A DNA stretch of 64,000 bases from Rhodospirillales bacterium (GCA_019455065.1 JACFNC010000017.1:1-64000); one strand, 5' to 3'. Positions 7,080 to 16,242 are shown, counted from the stretch's first letter. Notes: a model not told the origin generated them from the letters alone. Translations and numbers: made by a program.

Positions 7080-9329
7080 CTACACGAACCGCGGCTTGTA
7101 CGTCCGCAGCGTCGAATACGGCGCCGGCCAGTCCATTTCGTAGCCCATCTCGGTCGCCGCGTGCCTGGTCCAGTACGGGTCGTACAGATGCGCCCGGGCC
7201 AGGGCGCACAGGTCCGCCCGCCCCGCGGCGATGATGGAGTTGACGTCGGTGTAGGAGGAGATGTTGCCGACCGCCATGGTGGGGATGTCGGCCTCCAGGC
7301 GCACCGCCTCGGCGAAGGGGGTCTGGAAGAGGCGGCCGTAGACCGGCTTCTGGTCGGCCACCACCTGGCCGGCCGAGACGTCGATGATGTCGACGCCGGC
7401 GGCCTTGAGGATGCGGGCGGCGGCCACGGCGTCCGCGGGGGTGAAGCCGCCGGGGGCCCAGTCGGTGGCCGAGATGCGCACCGAGATCGGCTTGGCCTCG
7501 GGCCACACGGCGCGCACCGCGTGGAACACCTCGAGCGGGAAGCGCAGGCGGTTCTCCAGGCTGCCGCCGTACTCGTCGGTGCGTTTGTTGGTCAGGGGCG
7601 AGAGGAAGCTCGACAGCAGATAGCCGTGGGCGAAATGCAGCTCGATCAGGTCGAAGCCGGCCGCCTCGGCGAGGTTGGCGGCCGTCACGAAGTCGTCGCG
7701 CACGCGGTCCATGTCGGCGCGGTCCATCTGGCGCGGCACCTGGTTCTCGTCGCGCCAGGGAATGGGCGACGGCGCCATGATCGGCCAGTTGCCCGCCTCC
7801 AGCGGCCGGTCCGAGCCCTCCCAGGCCAGCCGCGTCGAGGCCTTGCGACCGGCATGGCCGAGCTGCACCCCGATCTTGGCGGTGGAATAGGTGTGCACGT
7901 AGTCGACGATGCGCCGCCAGGCGGCGGCGTGGGCGTCGGTGTAGAGGCCGGCGCAGCCGGGCGAGATGCGGCCCTCGGCGCTCACGTCGGTCATCTCGGT
8001 CATCACCAGCCCGGCGCCGCCGGTGGCGCGGGCCCCGATATGCACCATGTGCCAGTCGTTGACCAAGCCGTCCTCGGCCATGTACTGGCACATCGCCGAC
8101 ACCACGACGCGGTTGTCGAGAGTGAGGTCGCGCAGGCGGAAGGGCGTGAACATCGGCGGCGGGGCGACGTTGCCGCGCCTGGCGTCGGGCAGCGCCCGGG
8201 CGGCGAACCAGGCATCGACCCTGGCGACGAAATCGGGGTCGCGCTGGCGCAGATTGTCGTGGGTGATGCGCAACGAGCGGGTGAGCAGGCTGAAGGCGAA
8301 CTGGAGGGGCTCGAGCCTGCCGTAATAGCGCTCGACGTTCTCGAACCATTCGAGGCTCACCTGGGCCGAGCGCTGCAGGCTCTCGACCACCGGCTTGCGG
8401 TCGGTCTCGTAGGCGAGCAGGGCCCGCTCGACGTCGCCGGGATGGGCGGTGACGGCGTCGACCAGGGCGATGGCGTCCTCCATCGCCAGCTTGGTGCCGG
8501 ACCCGATGGAGAAATGCGCGGTGTGCACGGCGTCGCCCAGCAGCACGACGTTCCCGTGGTGCCAGTTGGCGACGCGGACGGTGGGGAAGGTGCGCCAGAT
8601 CGAGCGGTTCTTGAGCAGCTTGTGGCCGGCCAGCTCCTCGGCGAACAGGCGCTCGCAATAGGCCACCGATTCGTCCTCGGTGGCCCGGTCCATGCCGGCC
8701 CGGCGCCAGGTGTCCTCGGTGCATTCGACGATGAAGGTGGCGTGGCCGGGCTCGTACTGATAGGCGTGCACGCGCCACAGGCCGCAGTCGTTCTCGCGGA
8801 AATAGAAGGTGAAGGCGTCGAACGGCTTGTCGGTGCCCAGCCAGATGAACTTGTTGCGGCGCCAGTCGAGGGCGGGTTGGAAGTGCTCGGCGTGGCGCTC
8901 GCGGACCATGGAATTGACGCCGTCGGCGGCGACGATCAGGTCGCAATCGGCGAAGCGGCCGAGGTCGGTGACCTCGTGGCCGGCGACCAGCTCGACGCCG
9001 AGTTCGGCGGCGCGCCGCCACAGCACGTCGAGCAGCGCCAGGCGGCTCATGCCGGCGAAGCCGTGGCCGGTCGAGGTCAGCACCTCGCCCTGGTAGTGGA
9101 CGTCGATGTCGTCCCAATGCACGAAGCGCTCGGTGATGGCGTCGTAGCTCTCGCGGTCGGCGGCGGCGAAACCGCCCATGGTGGCGTCGGAGAACACCAC
9201 GCCGAAGCCGAAGGTGTCGTCGACGCGGTTGCGCTCGTAGACGGTGATGCGCGCGTCGGGCCGCGCCTTCTTCATCAGGATGGAGAAGTACAGGGCGCCG
9301 GGGCCGCCGCCGATACAGGCTATCTTCAT
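7080..9329 (-). CDS. Anthraniloyl-CoA monooxygenase/reductase (salicylyl-CoA 5-hydroxylase family)
   Basis: This 749-residue two-domain flavoenzyme has an N-terminal FAD monooxygenase domain (residues 1-390; GGGPGALY dinucleotide motif at the start). The C-terminal part (about 395-749) is an old-yellow-enzyme FMN reductase ([15 protein letters not shown], then HIGARATGG and [12 protein letters not shown]). This fusion is diagnostic of 2-aminobenzoyl-CoA monooxygenase/reductase and salicylyl-CoA 5-hydroxylase, which hydroxylate and reduce the ring of the CoA thioester during aerobic degradation. The 2-aminobenzoate-type CoA ligase upstream favours the anthranilate substrate. GGAGCGAGCG precedes the ATG. 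A 913-bp repeat-filled gap separates it from the ligase gene. Confidence 0.88.
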   Translation of the reverse strand: MKIACIGGGPGALYFSILMKKARPDARITVYERNRVDDTFGFGVVFSDATMGGFAAADRESYDAITERFVHWDDIDVHYQGEVLTSTGHGFAGMSRLALLDVLWRRAAELGVELVAGHEVTDLGRFADCDLIVAADGVNSMVRERHAEHFQPALDWRRNKFIWLGTDKPFDAFTFYFRENDCGLWRVHAYQYEPGHATFIVECTEDTWRRAGMDRATEDESVAYCERLFAEELAGHKLLKNRSIWRTFPTVRVANWHHGNVVLLGDAVHTAHFSIGSGTKLAMEDAIALVDAVTAHPGDVERALLAYETDRKPVVESLQRSAQVSLEWFENVERYYGRLEPLQFAFSLLTRSLRITHDNLRQRDPDFVARVDAWFAARALPDARRGNVAPPPMFTPFRLRDLTLDNRVVVSAMCQYMAEDGLVNDWHMVHIGARATGGAGLVMTEMTDVSAEGRISPGCAGLYTDAHAAAWRRIVDYVHTYSTAKIGVQLGHAGRKASTRLAWEGSDRPLEAGNWPIMAPSPIPWRDENQVPRQMDRADMDRVRDDFVTAANLAEAAGFDLIELHFAHGYLLSSFLSPLTNKRTDEYGGSLENRLRFPLEVFHAVRAVWPEAKPISVRISATDWAPGGFTPADAVAAARILKAAGVDIIDVSAGQVVADQKPVYGRLFQTPFAEAVRLEADIPTMAVGNISSYTDVNSIIAAGRADLCALARAHLYDPYWTRHAATEMGYEMDWPAPYSTLRTYKPRFV

Positions 9330-10242
9330 CGCTCGCTCCGTTCCTTTCGCGACGGGTGCGCATTGGAATTAGTGCACCCGCGAGGTTGTCGTGCGCCGGC
9401 GGTCGGTCGCCCGGCGGTCCTTTCAGTCGCGCTCCCGGTCAGCGCGTTTTCGTTCTTGCCCCGTTGCCGGGGGTCAACCACCAAGACGCCAAGGGCGTCA
9501 AGGCCTTTACGTCCCCGTCCTGCCTAGCCTTCCCCTCGCCCGCTTGCGGGAGAGGGAGGGGCCCAAGCCGCAGGCTTGGGAGGGTGAGGGTATTTCCTCG
9601 CCGCGCCTTCGCGCGGCCCCTCACCCCGGCCCTCTCCCGCAGGCGGGAGAGGGGGCGCGCGCCGTTCTTCCTCACCCGCCTTGGCGCCCCCTTGGCGGCC
9701 TTGGCGGTTCACCCGCTTGAACACACACCGTACCGCCTTCCCCACCCCGCCGTGCGCTGGCGTGACCCCGGCGCATGGATTGCTTCGTCGCTGCGCTCCT
9801 CGCAATGACGGAAACTCCCCTCGCCCGCTTGCGGGAGAGGGAGGGGCCCAAGCCGCAGGCTTGGGAGGGTGAGGGTATTTCCTCGCCGCGCCTTCGCGCG
9901 GCCCCTCACCCCGGCCCTCTCCCGCAGGCGGGAGAGGGGGCGCGCGCCGTTCTTCCTCACCCGCCTTGGCGCCCCCTTGGCGGCCTTGGCGGTTCACCCG
10001 CTTGAACACACACCGTACCGCCTTCCCCACCCCGCCGTGCGCTGGCGTGACCCCGGCGCATGGATTGCTTCGTCGCTGCGCTCCTCGCAATGACGGAAAC
10101 TCCCCTCGCCCGCTTGCGGGAGAGGGAGGGGCCCAAGCCGCAGGCTTGGGAGGGTGAGGGTATTTCCTCGCCGCGCCTTCGCGCGGCCCCTCACCCCGGC
10201 CCTCTCCCGCAGGCGGGAGAGGGGGAGAGGCCCGCACGCCCC
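9330..10242. other. Repeat-filled gap between ligase and monooxygenase genes
   Basis: This 913-bp stretch has no credible gene. Positions 9330-9531 are non-repetitive apart from a short ccaagacgccaagggcgtca element near 9481. Positions 9532-10225 are the 285-bp tandem array. Confidence 0.8.
9532..10225. repeat. 2.4 tandem copies of a 285-bp composite repeat
   Basis: Copies start at 9532, 9817 and 10102; the period is exactly 285 bp. By eye the two complete copies look identical, and the third stops after 124 bp. Each unit combines a palindromic 'ctcgcccgcttgcgggagag' element, a copy of the cgcaatgac-family repeat and other short inverted repeats. Because 285 is divisible by three, long antisense frames run through it, but these are artefacts. 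Confidence 0.95.
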
Positions 10243-11907
10243 TCATTTTCCGCCCGCCTTTTCGCGTTCCTGGCGGCGCAGGACGAAGCGCTGGAGTTTG
10301 CCGGTCTGGGTCTTGGGCAGGTCGTCGACGAACTCGACGGCGCGCGGGTATTTGTAGGGCGCCACCTCGGCCTTGACGAAGTCCTGCAGCTCCTTGACCG
10401 TCCCGGCCGTCGCCTCGGCGCGGTCGTGGAGCACGACGAAGGCCTTGACGATGTTGCCGCGGGCCGGGTCGGGCGAGGCCACCACGGCGCATTCGCGCAC
10501 CTTGGGATGGGCCAGCAGCACGCTTTCCACCTCGGGGCCAGAGATGTTGTAGCCGGCCGAGATGATCATGTCGTCGCCGCGCGCCACGTACCAGAAATAG
10601 CCGTCGGCGTCCTGCTCGTAGATGTCGCCGGTGAGGTTCCAGCCGTCCTGCACATAGGTGCGCTGGCGCTCGGGGTCGTCCATGTAGCGGCAGCCGGTGG
10701 GGCCGATCACCGCCAGGCGGCCCTGGCTGCCGGGGGGCAGCGGGTTGCCGTCGTCGTCGAGGACGCGCGCCTGGTAGCCGGGAATGGCCTTGCCGGTCGA
10801 GCCGGGGCGGATGTCGGGCCCCGACGCCGAGATGAAGATGTGCATCATCTCGGTGGCGCCGATGCCGTCGATGATGCGGATGCCGGTGGCGGTGTGCCAG
10901 CCGTCCGAGGTGGGTTTGGGCAGGTGCTCGCCGGCCGAGACGCACATGCGCAAGCTCGAGATGTCGTAGCCGCCCACCATGTCGGTCATGGTGCGGTAGG
11001 CGGTGGGCGCGGTGGCCAGCACGGTGGCGCGGTAGCGCTGGATGGCCTCCAGCAGGGCCTCGGGGGTGGGCTTCTCGACCAACACCGTGGAGGCGCCGAA
11101 GCGCATGGGGAACAGGGTCTGCATGCCCAGCCCGAAGGTAAAGGCCAGGGGCGGCGAGCCCACGAACACGTCGTCGGGCCGCGTCACCGCCACGTAGCGC
11201 GGGAAGCAGTCGGCGCTGGCCAGGCAGTCGCGGTGGAAATGCACGGTGGCCTTGGGATTGCCGGTGGTACCCGAGGTGAAGGCGACCAGCGCCACGTCGT
11301 CGGCGGCGGTGGCGACGTTGGCGAAGTCGGCCGGCTTGCCGGCCATGGCGCGGTCGAGGCCGGCCCCGCCGTCGCCGCCCTTGCTGAAATACAGCAGGTT
11401 TTCGAGGCCCGGCGTGCGCGCCTTGGCCAGTTCCATCTCCTCGGCCAGGCTGGCCTCGCACAGGGCGTGGCGGATGCGGGCGCGCTCCAGCATGAAGCCC
11501 AGCTCCTTGGCGCGCAGCAGGGGCATGGTGGCGACGACGATGCCGCCGGCCTTCAAGACCGCGAACCAGCAGGCCACCAGCATCGGCGTGTTCATCGAGC
11601 GCAGCAGCACGCGCTCGCCGGGGATCAGGCCGAACTCCTCGACCAGGACGCGGGCGATGCGGTTGGCGCGGGCCAGCAGTTCGCCATAGGTCCAGGTGAC
11701 GCCGTCGAAATGCAGCACCGGGCGGTCGCGGTGGCCGGCCGCCGCCATGTCGTCGAGCAGGACGACGGCGGCGTTGAGGCGGTCGGGATAGGCCCGCAGC
11801 TCGGGCAGCGTCGAATAGTCCATTCGCGGCCACAGCTCGGGCGGCGGCAGCAGCGAGCGCACGAACTGGTCGGCATGCGCCGACGGAACGCCTCCGGGTT
11901 GCCACAT
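10243..11907 (-). CDS. 2-aminobenzoate-CoA ligase-type acyl-CoA synthetase
   Basis: This is a 554-residue ANL-superfamily ligase activating an aromatic acid with ATP and CoA. The ATP-binding loop is TSGTTGNPKA, the adenylation core is DGIGATEMMHIF, and the C-terminal catalytic lysine lies in KTQTGKLQR. Benzoate-CoA ligase-family features (LRAKELGFMLERARI, YISAGYNI-like SAGYNISGPEVE) and the downstream anthraniloyl-CoA monooxygenase point to 2-aminobenzoate. The ATG at 11907 follows gggagagacgacc with good spacing; a start at 11928 is also open. It is probably cotranscribed with the monooxygenase, despite the repeat array between them. Confidence 0.85.
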   Translation of the reverse strand: MWQPGGVPSAHADQFVRSLLPPPELWPRMDYSTLPELRAYPDRLNAAVVLLDDMAAAGHRDRPVLHFDGVTWTYGELLARANRIARVLVEEFGLIPGERVLLRSMNTPMLVACWFAVLKAGGIVVATMPLLRAKELGFMLERARIRHALCEASLAEEMELAKARTPGLENLLYFSKGGDGGAGLDRAMAGKPADFANVATAADDVALVAFTSGTTGNPKATVHFHRDCLASADCFPRYVAVTRPDDVFVGSPPLAFTFGLGMQTLFPMRFGASTVLVEKPTPEALLEAIQRYRATVLATAPTAYRTMTDMVGGYDISSLRMCVSAGEHLPKPTSDGWHTATGIRIIDGIGATEMMHIFISASGPDIRPGSTGKAIPGYQARVLDDDGNPLPPGSQGRLAVIGPTGCRYMDDPERQRTYVQDGWNLTGDIYEQDADGYFWYVARGDDMIISAGYNISGPEVESVLLAHPKVRECAVVASPDPARGNIVKAFVVLHDRAEATAGTVKELQDFVKAEVAPYKYPRAVEFVDDLPKTQTGKLQRFVLRRQEREKAGGK

Positions 11908-12012
11908 GGTCGTCTCTCCCCTGGTCATGGTGCGGCGCGTCCCCGCGCCCGTTGCGACCAGTGTCGACGTTTCGCGGGCAATTTCAATGCCCCCCGGAAG
12001 GCGAGCCGAACC

Positions 12013-12519
12013 TCACACCGCGCCATCGGCCCCCTCCTCCACCCGGCGGTCGGCGGCCGACACCGAGCCCTTGAGCCTGCCCAGCAGCTCGTAGAGCCGC
12101 GCCATGTCGTCGCGGCTCAGGCCCGCCGTCATGGCGGCGATCCAGGCGCGGTTGGCCGGCGCCATGCGGGCGAACTGGCGCCGCCCGGATTCGGTGAGGC
12201 GCACCCGCTGCACGCGGCGGTCGTCGGGTCTGGGGCGGCTGTCGACCAGGCCCTCGCGCACCAGCCGCTCGACCAGGGCGGTGACGTTGCCGTTGGACAC
12301 CATCAGCCGGCCCGACAGCTCGCCCATCGTCAGGCCGTCGGGGGCGCGGTCGAGCTGGGCCAGCACGTCGAAGCGCGGCAGCGTGGTGTCGAAGGAATCG
12401 CGCAGGCGCCGGCGCACCCGCCCCTCGATCATGGTGGCGCAGGTGAGCAGGCGCAGCCACATCCGCAGATCGAGGCGGTCGTCGGCCCTGAGGGCGGTTT
12501 CGTAATCGCTTTCGGCCAT
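12013..12519 (-). CDS. MarR-family regulator of the aminobenzoate cluster
   Basis: This 168-residue MarR protein has a winged helix-turn-helix: LTMGELSGRLMVSNGNVTALVERLVREGLV around residues 63-92, then the wing with RPRPDDRRVQRVRLTESG. Related regulators in this pathway repress the aromatic-acid operon until the CoA thioester binds. It lies between the ligase gene and the divergent RidA gene. An inverted repeat TTTTA-N4-TAAAA at 12547 sits just upstream of its own start and is a plausible operator for both directions. The ATG at 12519 gives standard family length; upstream frame is Arg-rich noise. Confidence 0.88.
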   Translation of the reverse strand: MAESDYETALRADDRLDLRMWLRLLTCATMIEGRVRRRLRDSFDTTLPRFDVLAQLDRAPDGLTMGELSGRLMVSNGNVTALVERLVREGLVDSRPRPDDRRVQRVRLTESGRRQFARMAPANRAWIAAMTAGLSRDDMARLYELLGRLKGSVSAADRRVEEGADGAV

Positions 12520-12546
12520 GGTTCCCGTCGCTTGCACGCCGAATTG

Positions 12547-12560
12547 TTTTAAGCCTAAAA
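12547..12560. promoter_or_regulatory. Candidate MarR operator
   Basis: TTTTAAGCCTAAAA is a near-palindrome (TTTTA and TAAAA arms, 4-bp centre) in the 77-bp gap between the divergent marR and ridA starts. Its low-GC character stands out against the flanks. MarR dimers typically bind such sites. Confidence 0.5.
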
Positions 12561-12596
12561 TAACTCCGGGGCATTTGCAACAAAGGATTAGAAGCG

Positions 12597-12989
12597 ATGG
12601 AGATACTCCAACCGCCGCACTGGCTGAAGCCGCGCGGCTACAGCAACGGCATGGCCGCCAAGGGCAAGATCGTGTGCATCGCCGGCCAGGTCGGCTGGAA
12701 CGCCGAGGAGAAGTTCGAGACCGACGACTTCGTCGGCCAGGTCGAGCAGGCGCTGCGGAACATCGTCGACGTGCTCGCCGAGGCCGGCGGCAAGCCCGGC
12801 GACATCCTGCGCATGACCTGGTACGTGACCTCGAAGGAGGAATACGTCGCCGACCGCAAGGGCCTGGGGGCGGCCTATCGCAGGGTGATGGGCAAGCACT
12901 ACCCGGCGATGACCGCGGTGCAGGTGACCGCCCTGATGGCCAGGCGCGCCAAGGTGGAGATCGAGGCGACGGCGGTGGTGCCGGATTAG
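12597..12989 (+). CDS. RidA-family enamine/imine deaminase
   Basis: This 130-residue YjgF/YER057c/UK114 protein starts at an ATG divergent from the MarR gene. The conserved stretch is GKIVCIAGQVGWNAEEK, followed by QVEQALRNIVDVLAEAGG and the late segment VEIEATAVVPD. RidA proteins hydrolyse reactive enamines and imines to ketones and ammonia. In the aerobic 2-aminobenzoate pathway the ring product carries an enamine-type nitrogen, so a dedicated deaminase here would release ammonia after the monooxygenase/reductase step. That link is inferred from position. Confidence 0.88.
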   Translation: MEILQPPHWLKPRGYSNGMAAKGKIVCIAGQVGWNAEEKFETDDFVGQVEQALRNIVDVLAEAGGKPGDILRMTWYVTSKEEYVADRKGLGAAYRRVMGKHYPAMTAVQVTALMARRAKVEIEATAVVPD

Positions 12990-13019
12990 CGGCGCCCCTC
13001 GCCCGCTTGGGGAGGCCGG

Positions 13020-13056
13020 CTGGATTGCTTCGTTGCTGCGCGCCTCGCAATGACCG
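13020..13056. repeat. Single-arm copy of the cgcaatgac repeat
   Basis: One arm only, ggattgcttcgttgctgcgc...ctcgcaatgac, lies after the ridA stop codon. Confidence 0.7.
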
Positions 13057-13121
13057 GGGTTGGGAAAGCACGCGTCATGGGAGCCGAGAGTCAGGGCGGC
13101 GCGGGCACGCCGTCTATCTGG

Positions 13122-13150
13122 TTGACGGATACCTTTTGCCAGTTTACCGT
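13122..13150 (+). promoter_or_regulatory. Candidate higBA promoter/operator
   Basis: TTGACG (13122-13127) resembles a -35 box. Read on the minus strand the region has two near-repeats, GGTAAAC and GGTATCC, spaced about 15 bp, just upstream of the toxin gene. Such sites are commonly bound by HigA to autoregulate the operon. No clear -10 box is seen. Confidence 0.3.
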
Positions 13151-13156
13151 TCGCGT

Positions 13157-13435
13157 ATGATCCGGTCAGCCGCGGACAAGCGCACCGCCAGATTCCTTGC
13201 CGGCGAGCGCGTTCCCGAGTTTCACGCGTTCGCGCGGCAGGCGCAGCGCCGGCTTGCCATCCTGCATGAGGCCAGCTGCGTCGAAGATCTGATGATGTTG
13301 CCCTCCAATCGCTTCCAGGCGCTCGCGGGCGACCGGGCCGGGCAATTCGGTATCCGCATCAACGATCAATGGCGGATCTGCTTCACATTCCACGAGGGAG
13401 ATGCCCATGACGTCGAAATCGTCGATTACCATTGA
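13157..13435 (+). CDS. higB: HigB-type RelE-superfamily toxin
   Basis: This 92-residue protein has the HigB/RelE fold signature: LASCVEDLMMLPSNRFQALAGDR-type middle segment, then GQFGIRINDQWRICFTF and the ending DVEIVDYH. HigB cuts mRNA on the ribosome. The gene precedes and overlaps the antitoxin gene by 29 bp, the usual reversed toxin-first order for HigBA. The ATG at 13157 (MIRSAADKRTARF) fits the family start. Confidence 0.88.
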   Translation: MIRSAADKRTARFLAGERVPEFHAFARQAQRRLAILHEASCVEDLMMLPSNRFQALAGDRAGQFGIRINDQWRICFTFHEGDAHDVEIVDYH

Positions 13436-13727
13436 CAGGGTGAACCTACCCGCTCCGCATCCCGGGGAAGTCCTGGCGGAAGAGTTGGCCGAGATCGGCA
13501 TTTCGGTGGCCGCCCTGGCGCGCGCGCTGGACGTGCCGCAGAGCCGCATGGCCGAAATCGTGGCCGGCAAGCGATCGGTGACCGCCGACACCGCCCTTCG
13601 GCTCGCCGCCTATTTCGGCACCTCGCCGCGCTTGTGGCTGAACCTTCAGGCCTCCTACGACCTTGCCGTCACCCAGGCCAAGGACGGTGCCCGCATCGCG
13701 GCCGTCGTGCGCCCCCGCGCCGCCTGA
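13407..13727 (+). CDS. higA: HigA-type XRE antitoxin
   Basis: This 106-residue antitoxin contains the VapI/HigA helix-turn-helix: HPGEVLAEELAEIGISVAALARALDVPQSRMAEIVAGKRSVTADTALRLAAYFGTSPRLWLNLQ is the hallmark arrangement. It binds HigB and represses its own operon. The ATG at 13407 is preferred over 13401, because the ribosome site gagggag abuts 13401 but lies six bases before 13407. It is translationally coupled to the toxin gene. Confidence 0.9.
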   Translation: MTSKSSITIDRVNLPAPHPGEVLAEELAEIGISVAALARALDVPQSRMAEIVAGKRSVTADTALRLAAYFGTSPRLWLNLQASYDLAVTQAKDGARIAAVVRPRAA

Positions 13728-13744
13728 GGCCAGCCGAGGCGACG

Positions 13745-13839
13745 GTGGATTGCTTCGTCGCTGCGCGGCTCGCGATGACGGGGTTGGGGAATGCGGTAGG
13801 AAACGGCGTCTTTGCGAGCCGAGAGGCGACGCAATCCGC
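13745..13839. repeat. Palindromic intergenic repeat (cgcaatgac family)
   Basis: Two facing arms: ggattgcttcgtcgctgcgc...gcgatgacgg and tttgcgagccgagaggcgac...gcaatcc. It lies between higA and the next secreted-protein gene. Confidence 0.8.
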
Positions 13840-13892
13840 TGGTGGGCGGGGCTCGGCTGTAATCGGCGGCGGGGCGGCCCCATGTCAGGCGG

Positions 13893-14528
13893 ATGAGCGC
13901 GCGCGCCCGTGTCCTCGCCCTTACCCTCGCCGTCCTGCTGCTCGCCGCCGCGGCGCGGCCGGCGGACGTGGCGGGGTGGGGGGCGGCGCGCTGGGGGATG
14001 ACGGCGGGCGAGTTGGGGGACGCCTTCGCCGGGCGCCTGGAGGCGTTGCCGGGGCGCTGGGAGTACGGCGGCGCCTATGCCGAGCTGGCGCTGCCCGAGG
14101 TCGCCTACGGCGGCGTGCGCTTCCTCGCCCATTTCCAGATGAACGCCGGGACGGGGCGGTTGCAGCAGGTGCTGCTGCAGGCCGGGCGGGCGACGCCGGC
14201 GGGGTTCGCCGGCCTGCTCGACGCCCTGGAGGGCGACTACGGGGCGCCCGACCTGGTCTGCGAGGAGCCCTTGAACCGCCGCGACCCGATGCGCCTGGAA
14301 TACGTGTGGATCTTCCCGACCACCACCATCCACGCCACCTTCCTCGACTTCGACACCGACAGCGTGTTCTCCGAGGATCCCAACCGCCCGCACGACCCCA
14401 GGCGGCCCCGCTACGAGCGCCGCCGCAACCTCGATCTGCCGCGCCGCGTGCTGTTGCGCTTCCACCCCAGCGGGCGGGCCGACCTGATGGGGCGCGACGG
14501 CTGCCGGGCGGCGTCCGGCGCCCCGTAA
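13893..14528 (+). CDS. Unknown secreted protein
   Basis: This 211-residue protein has a clear signal peptide (RARVLALTLAVLLLAAAARPA, residues 4-24). I recognise no domain in the mature part. The segment AGWGAARWGMTAGEL resembles the start of periplasmic proteins that begin with a 'WG.s..ev' motif. The C-terminus is basic (RRPRYERRRNLDLPRR). It is followed 67 bp later by the GH17 gene on the same strand, so a shared role in the envelope is possible but unproven. Confidence 0.65.
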   Translation: MSARARVLALTLAVLLLAAAARPADVAGWGAARWGMTAGELGDAFAGRLEALPGRWEYGGAYAELALPEVAYGGVRFLAHFQMNAGTGRLQQVLLQAGRATPAGFAGLLDALEGDYGAPDLVCEEPLNRRDPMRLEYVWIFPTTTIHATFLDFDTDSVFSEDPNRPHDPRRPRYERRRNLDLPRRVLLRFHPSGRADLMGRDGCRAASGAP

Positions 14529-14595
14529 TTTCCGCGCTTGCGCCCATGCCCGATTTCGCGTAACCGCTTGGCCGTCCCGCGTCGCGGTCACGGCC

Positions 14596-16242
14596 ATGGC
14601 ATCCCGTTTTCTCAACCTCGCCCTGTTTATCGCGGTCGCCGTCGTGGCCGCCGGCCTGTGGGCCTGGGCCGGGCGGCCGGTGGCGCTGCCCGACGTGCCC
14701 GACGGGCGCCTGCGCTGCCTGTCCTACTCACCGTTCAGCGAGAACGAGCTGCCGTCGGACCCCGACAGCGTGGTGCCGCGCCAGCGCATCGCCGCGGATC
14801 TGAAGCTGCTGTCCGGCTACACCGGCTGCGTGCGCACCTATTCCGCCCTGCACGGCCTGTCGGCGGTGGCCGAGCTGGCCGCCGCGAACGGCATGGAGGT
14901 GCTGCTGGGCATCTGGATCGGCAGCAACCACGCCGACAACGCCCGCGAGATCGAGGCCGCCCTGGCCTCCGCCGCCGCCCACCCGCAGGCGGTGCGCGGC
15001 ATCGTCGTCGGCAACGAGGTGCTGCTGCGGCGCGAACTGACCGCCGACCAGCTGATGGACGTCATCCGCAAGGTGCGCGCCGGCACCGCCCTGCCCGTCA
15101 CCTATGCCGACGTCTGGGAGTTCTGGCTGCGCAATCCGCAGGTGGCGACGCTGACCGACTTCGTGACCGTGCACATCCTGCCGTTCTGGGAGGACGAGCC
15201 GATCGCCGTCGATCACGCCCAGGCGCATCTGGGCGCCATCCTCGACAAGGTGCGGGGAAGCTTTCCCGGCAAGCCGATCCTGATCGGCGAGACCGGCTGG
15301 CCGAGCGCCGGGCGCAGCCGCGAGGGCGCGGTGCCCGGCCCCCTCAACCAGGCCCGCTTCGTGCGCGAGTTCGTTGTGATGGCCGGCGAGCGGGGCATGG
15401 ACTACAACCTGATCGAGGCCTTCGACCAGCCGTGGAAGCGCCGCAACGAGGGCACCGTGGGCGGCCACTGGGGCATCTTCGACGCCGACCGCAATCCCAA
15501 GTTCGCCCTGAGCGGCCCGGTCAGCGACCTGCCGTCGTGGCCGCTGCACGCGATGGCGACGACGCTGCTGTCGGCGGCCTTCGCGCTGTGGGGGGTGACA
15601 ACGGGGCGGCGGCTCGCCCCCTGGCGCTGGGCGGCGGTGGCGGCGCTCGGCCACGTCGCCGGGGCGGTGTTCGTCTTCCAGATCCGCAACGTCCTGGCCG
15701 CCGGCATCGGCCCGGCCGGGCTGCTGCTGGGCCTCGGCGGCCTGGCGCTGGCGGCGGGCGGGGCGGCGGCCCTGCTGCATCGCCTGACCGGCGACGGCAG
15801 ACCGGCGCGGCCGGCGACGGCGCCGGAACTGGCGGCGTGGCTGCGCCGGCCGGCGGCGCCCGGCCCCGAGCTGTGGCTGGGGGCGCTGCGGCTGGCCACC
15901 CTGTTCGGCACCGCGAGCGTGGCGCTGAAGCTGGCGCTCGATCCGCGCTATCTGGATTTCCCGATCTTCGCCTATGCGCTGCCGGCGGCGGCGTGGCTGC
16001 TGCTGGCGCCGGGCGGACGCGGCGGCGGGGAGCGGCGGCCCGAGGAGGGCTGGCTGGCCATCGTCATCCTGCTGTCGGTGCCGGTGGGCCTGTGGCGCGA
16101 GGGCGTCAACCTCGAGGCGTGGGCGTGGAACATTATCGCCCTGGCGGTGGCGTGGCCGGCCCGGCGCCAGGCGTGGCGCGAGGCGGCGCGGCTATTCGCC
16201 CTCGGCCGCCGCGTCGAGGCGGGCGGCGCGGAGCAGCCCTAG
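14596..16242 (+). CDS. Membrane-anchored GH17 glucanase/transglycosylase
   Basis: This 548-residue protein has an N-terminal membrane anchor (residues 5-25), a GH17 catalytic domain (about 38-310) and five or six C-terminal membrane helices (320-525). Likely catalytic residues are Glu142 in IVVGNEVLL (acid/base) and Glu233 in LIGETGWPS (nucleophile). Bacterial GH17 proteins with this layout act on periplasmic or exported beta-1,3-glucans, sometimes as chain-modifying transglycosylases (as with rhizobial NdvC). Its position next to the polysaccharide locus suggests glucan processing. Its 3' end overlaps the convergent membrane-protein gene by 51 bp. Confidence 0.8.
   Translation: MASRFLNLALFIAVAVVAAGLWAWAGRPVALPDVPDGRLRCLSYSPFSENELPSDPDSVVPRQRIAADLKLLSGYTGCVRTYSALHGLSAVAELAAANGMEVLLGIWIGSNHADNAREIEAALASAAAHPQAVRGIVVGNEVLLRRELTADQLMDVIRKVRAGTALPVTYADVWEFWLRNPQVATLTDFVTVHILPFWEDEPIAVDHAQAHLGAILDKVRGSFPGKPILIGETGWPSAGRSREGAVPGPLNQARFVREFVVMAGERGMDYNLIEAFDQPWKRRNEGTVGGHWGIFDADRNPKFALSGPVSDLPSWPLHAMATTLLSAAFALWGVTTGRRLAPWRWAAVAALGHVAGAVFVFQIRNVLAAGIGPAGLLLGLGGLALAAGGAAALLHRLTGDGRPARPATAPELAAWLRRPAAPGPELWLGALRLATLFGTASVALKLALDPRYLDFPIFAYALPAAAWLLLAPGGRGGGERRPEEGWLAIVILLSVPVGLWREGVNLEAWAWNIIALAVAWPARRQAWREAARLFALGRRVEAGGAEQP

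Noticed and set aside
7050-9527. An 825-codon open frame on the plus strand, antisense to the monooxygenase gene
   Set aside because: It has no recognisable domain and mirrors third-position GC of the real minus-strand gene.
9524-11905. A 793-codon minus-strand frame through the tandem repeats and ligase
   Set aside because: It is out of frame with the ligase. It stays open only because the repeat period is divisible by three.
12520-13071. N-terminal extension of the MarR protein
   Set aside because: The extra sequence is Arg/Pro-rich, crosses the divergent ridA gene, and the shorter start gives exact MarR length.
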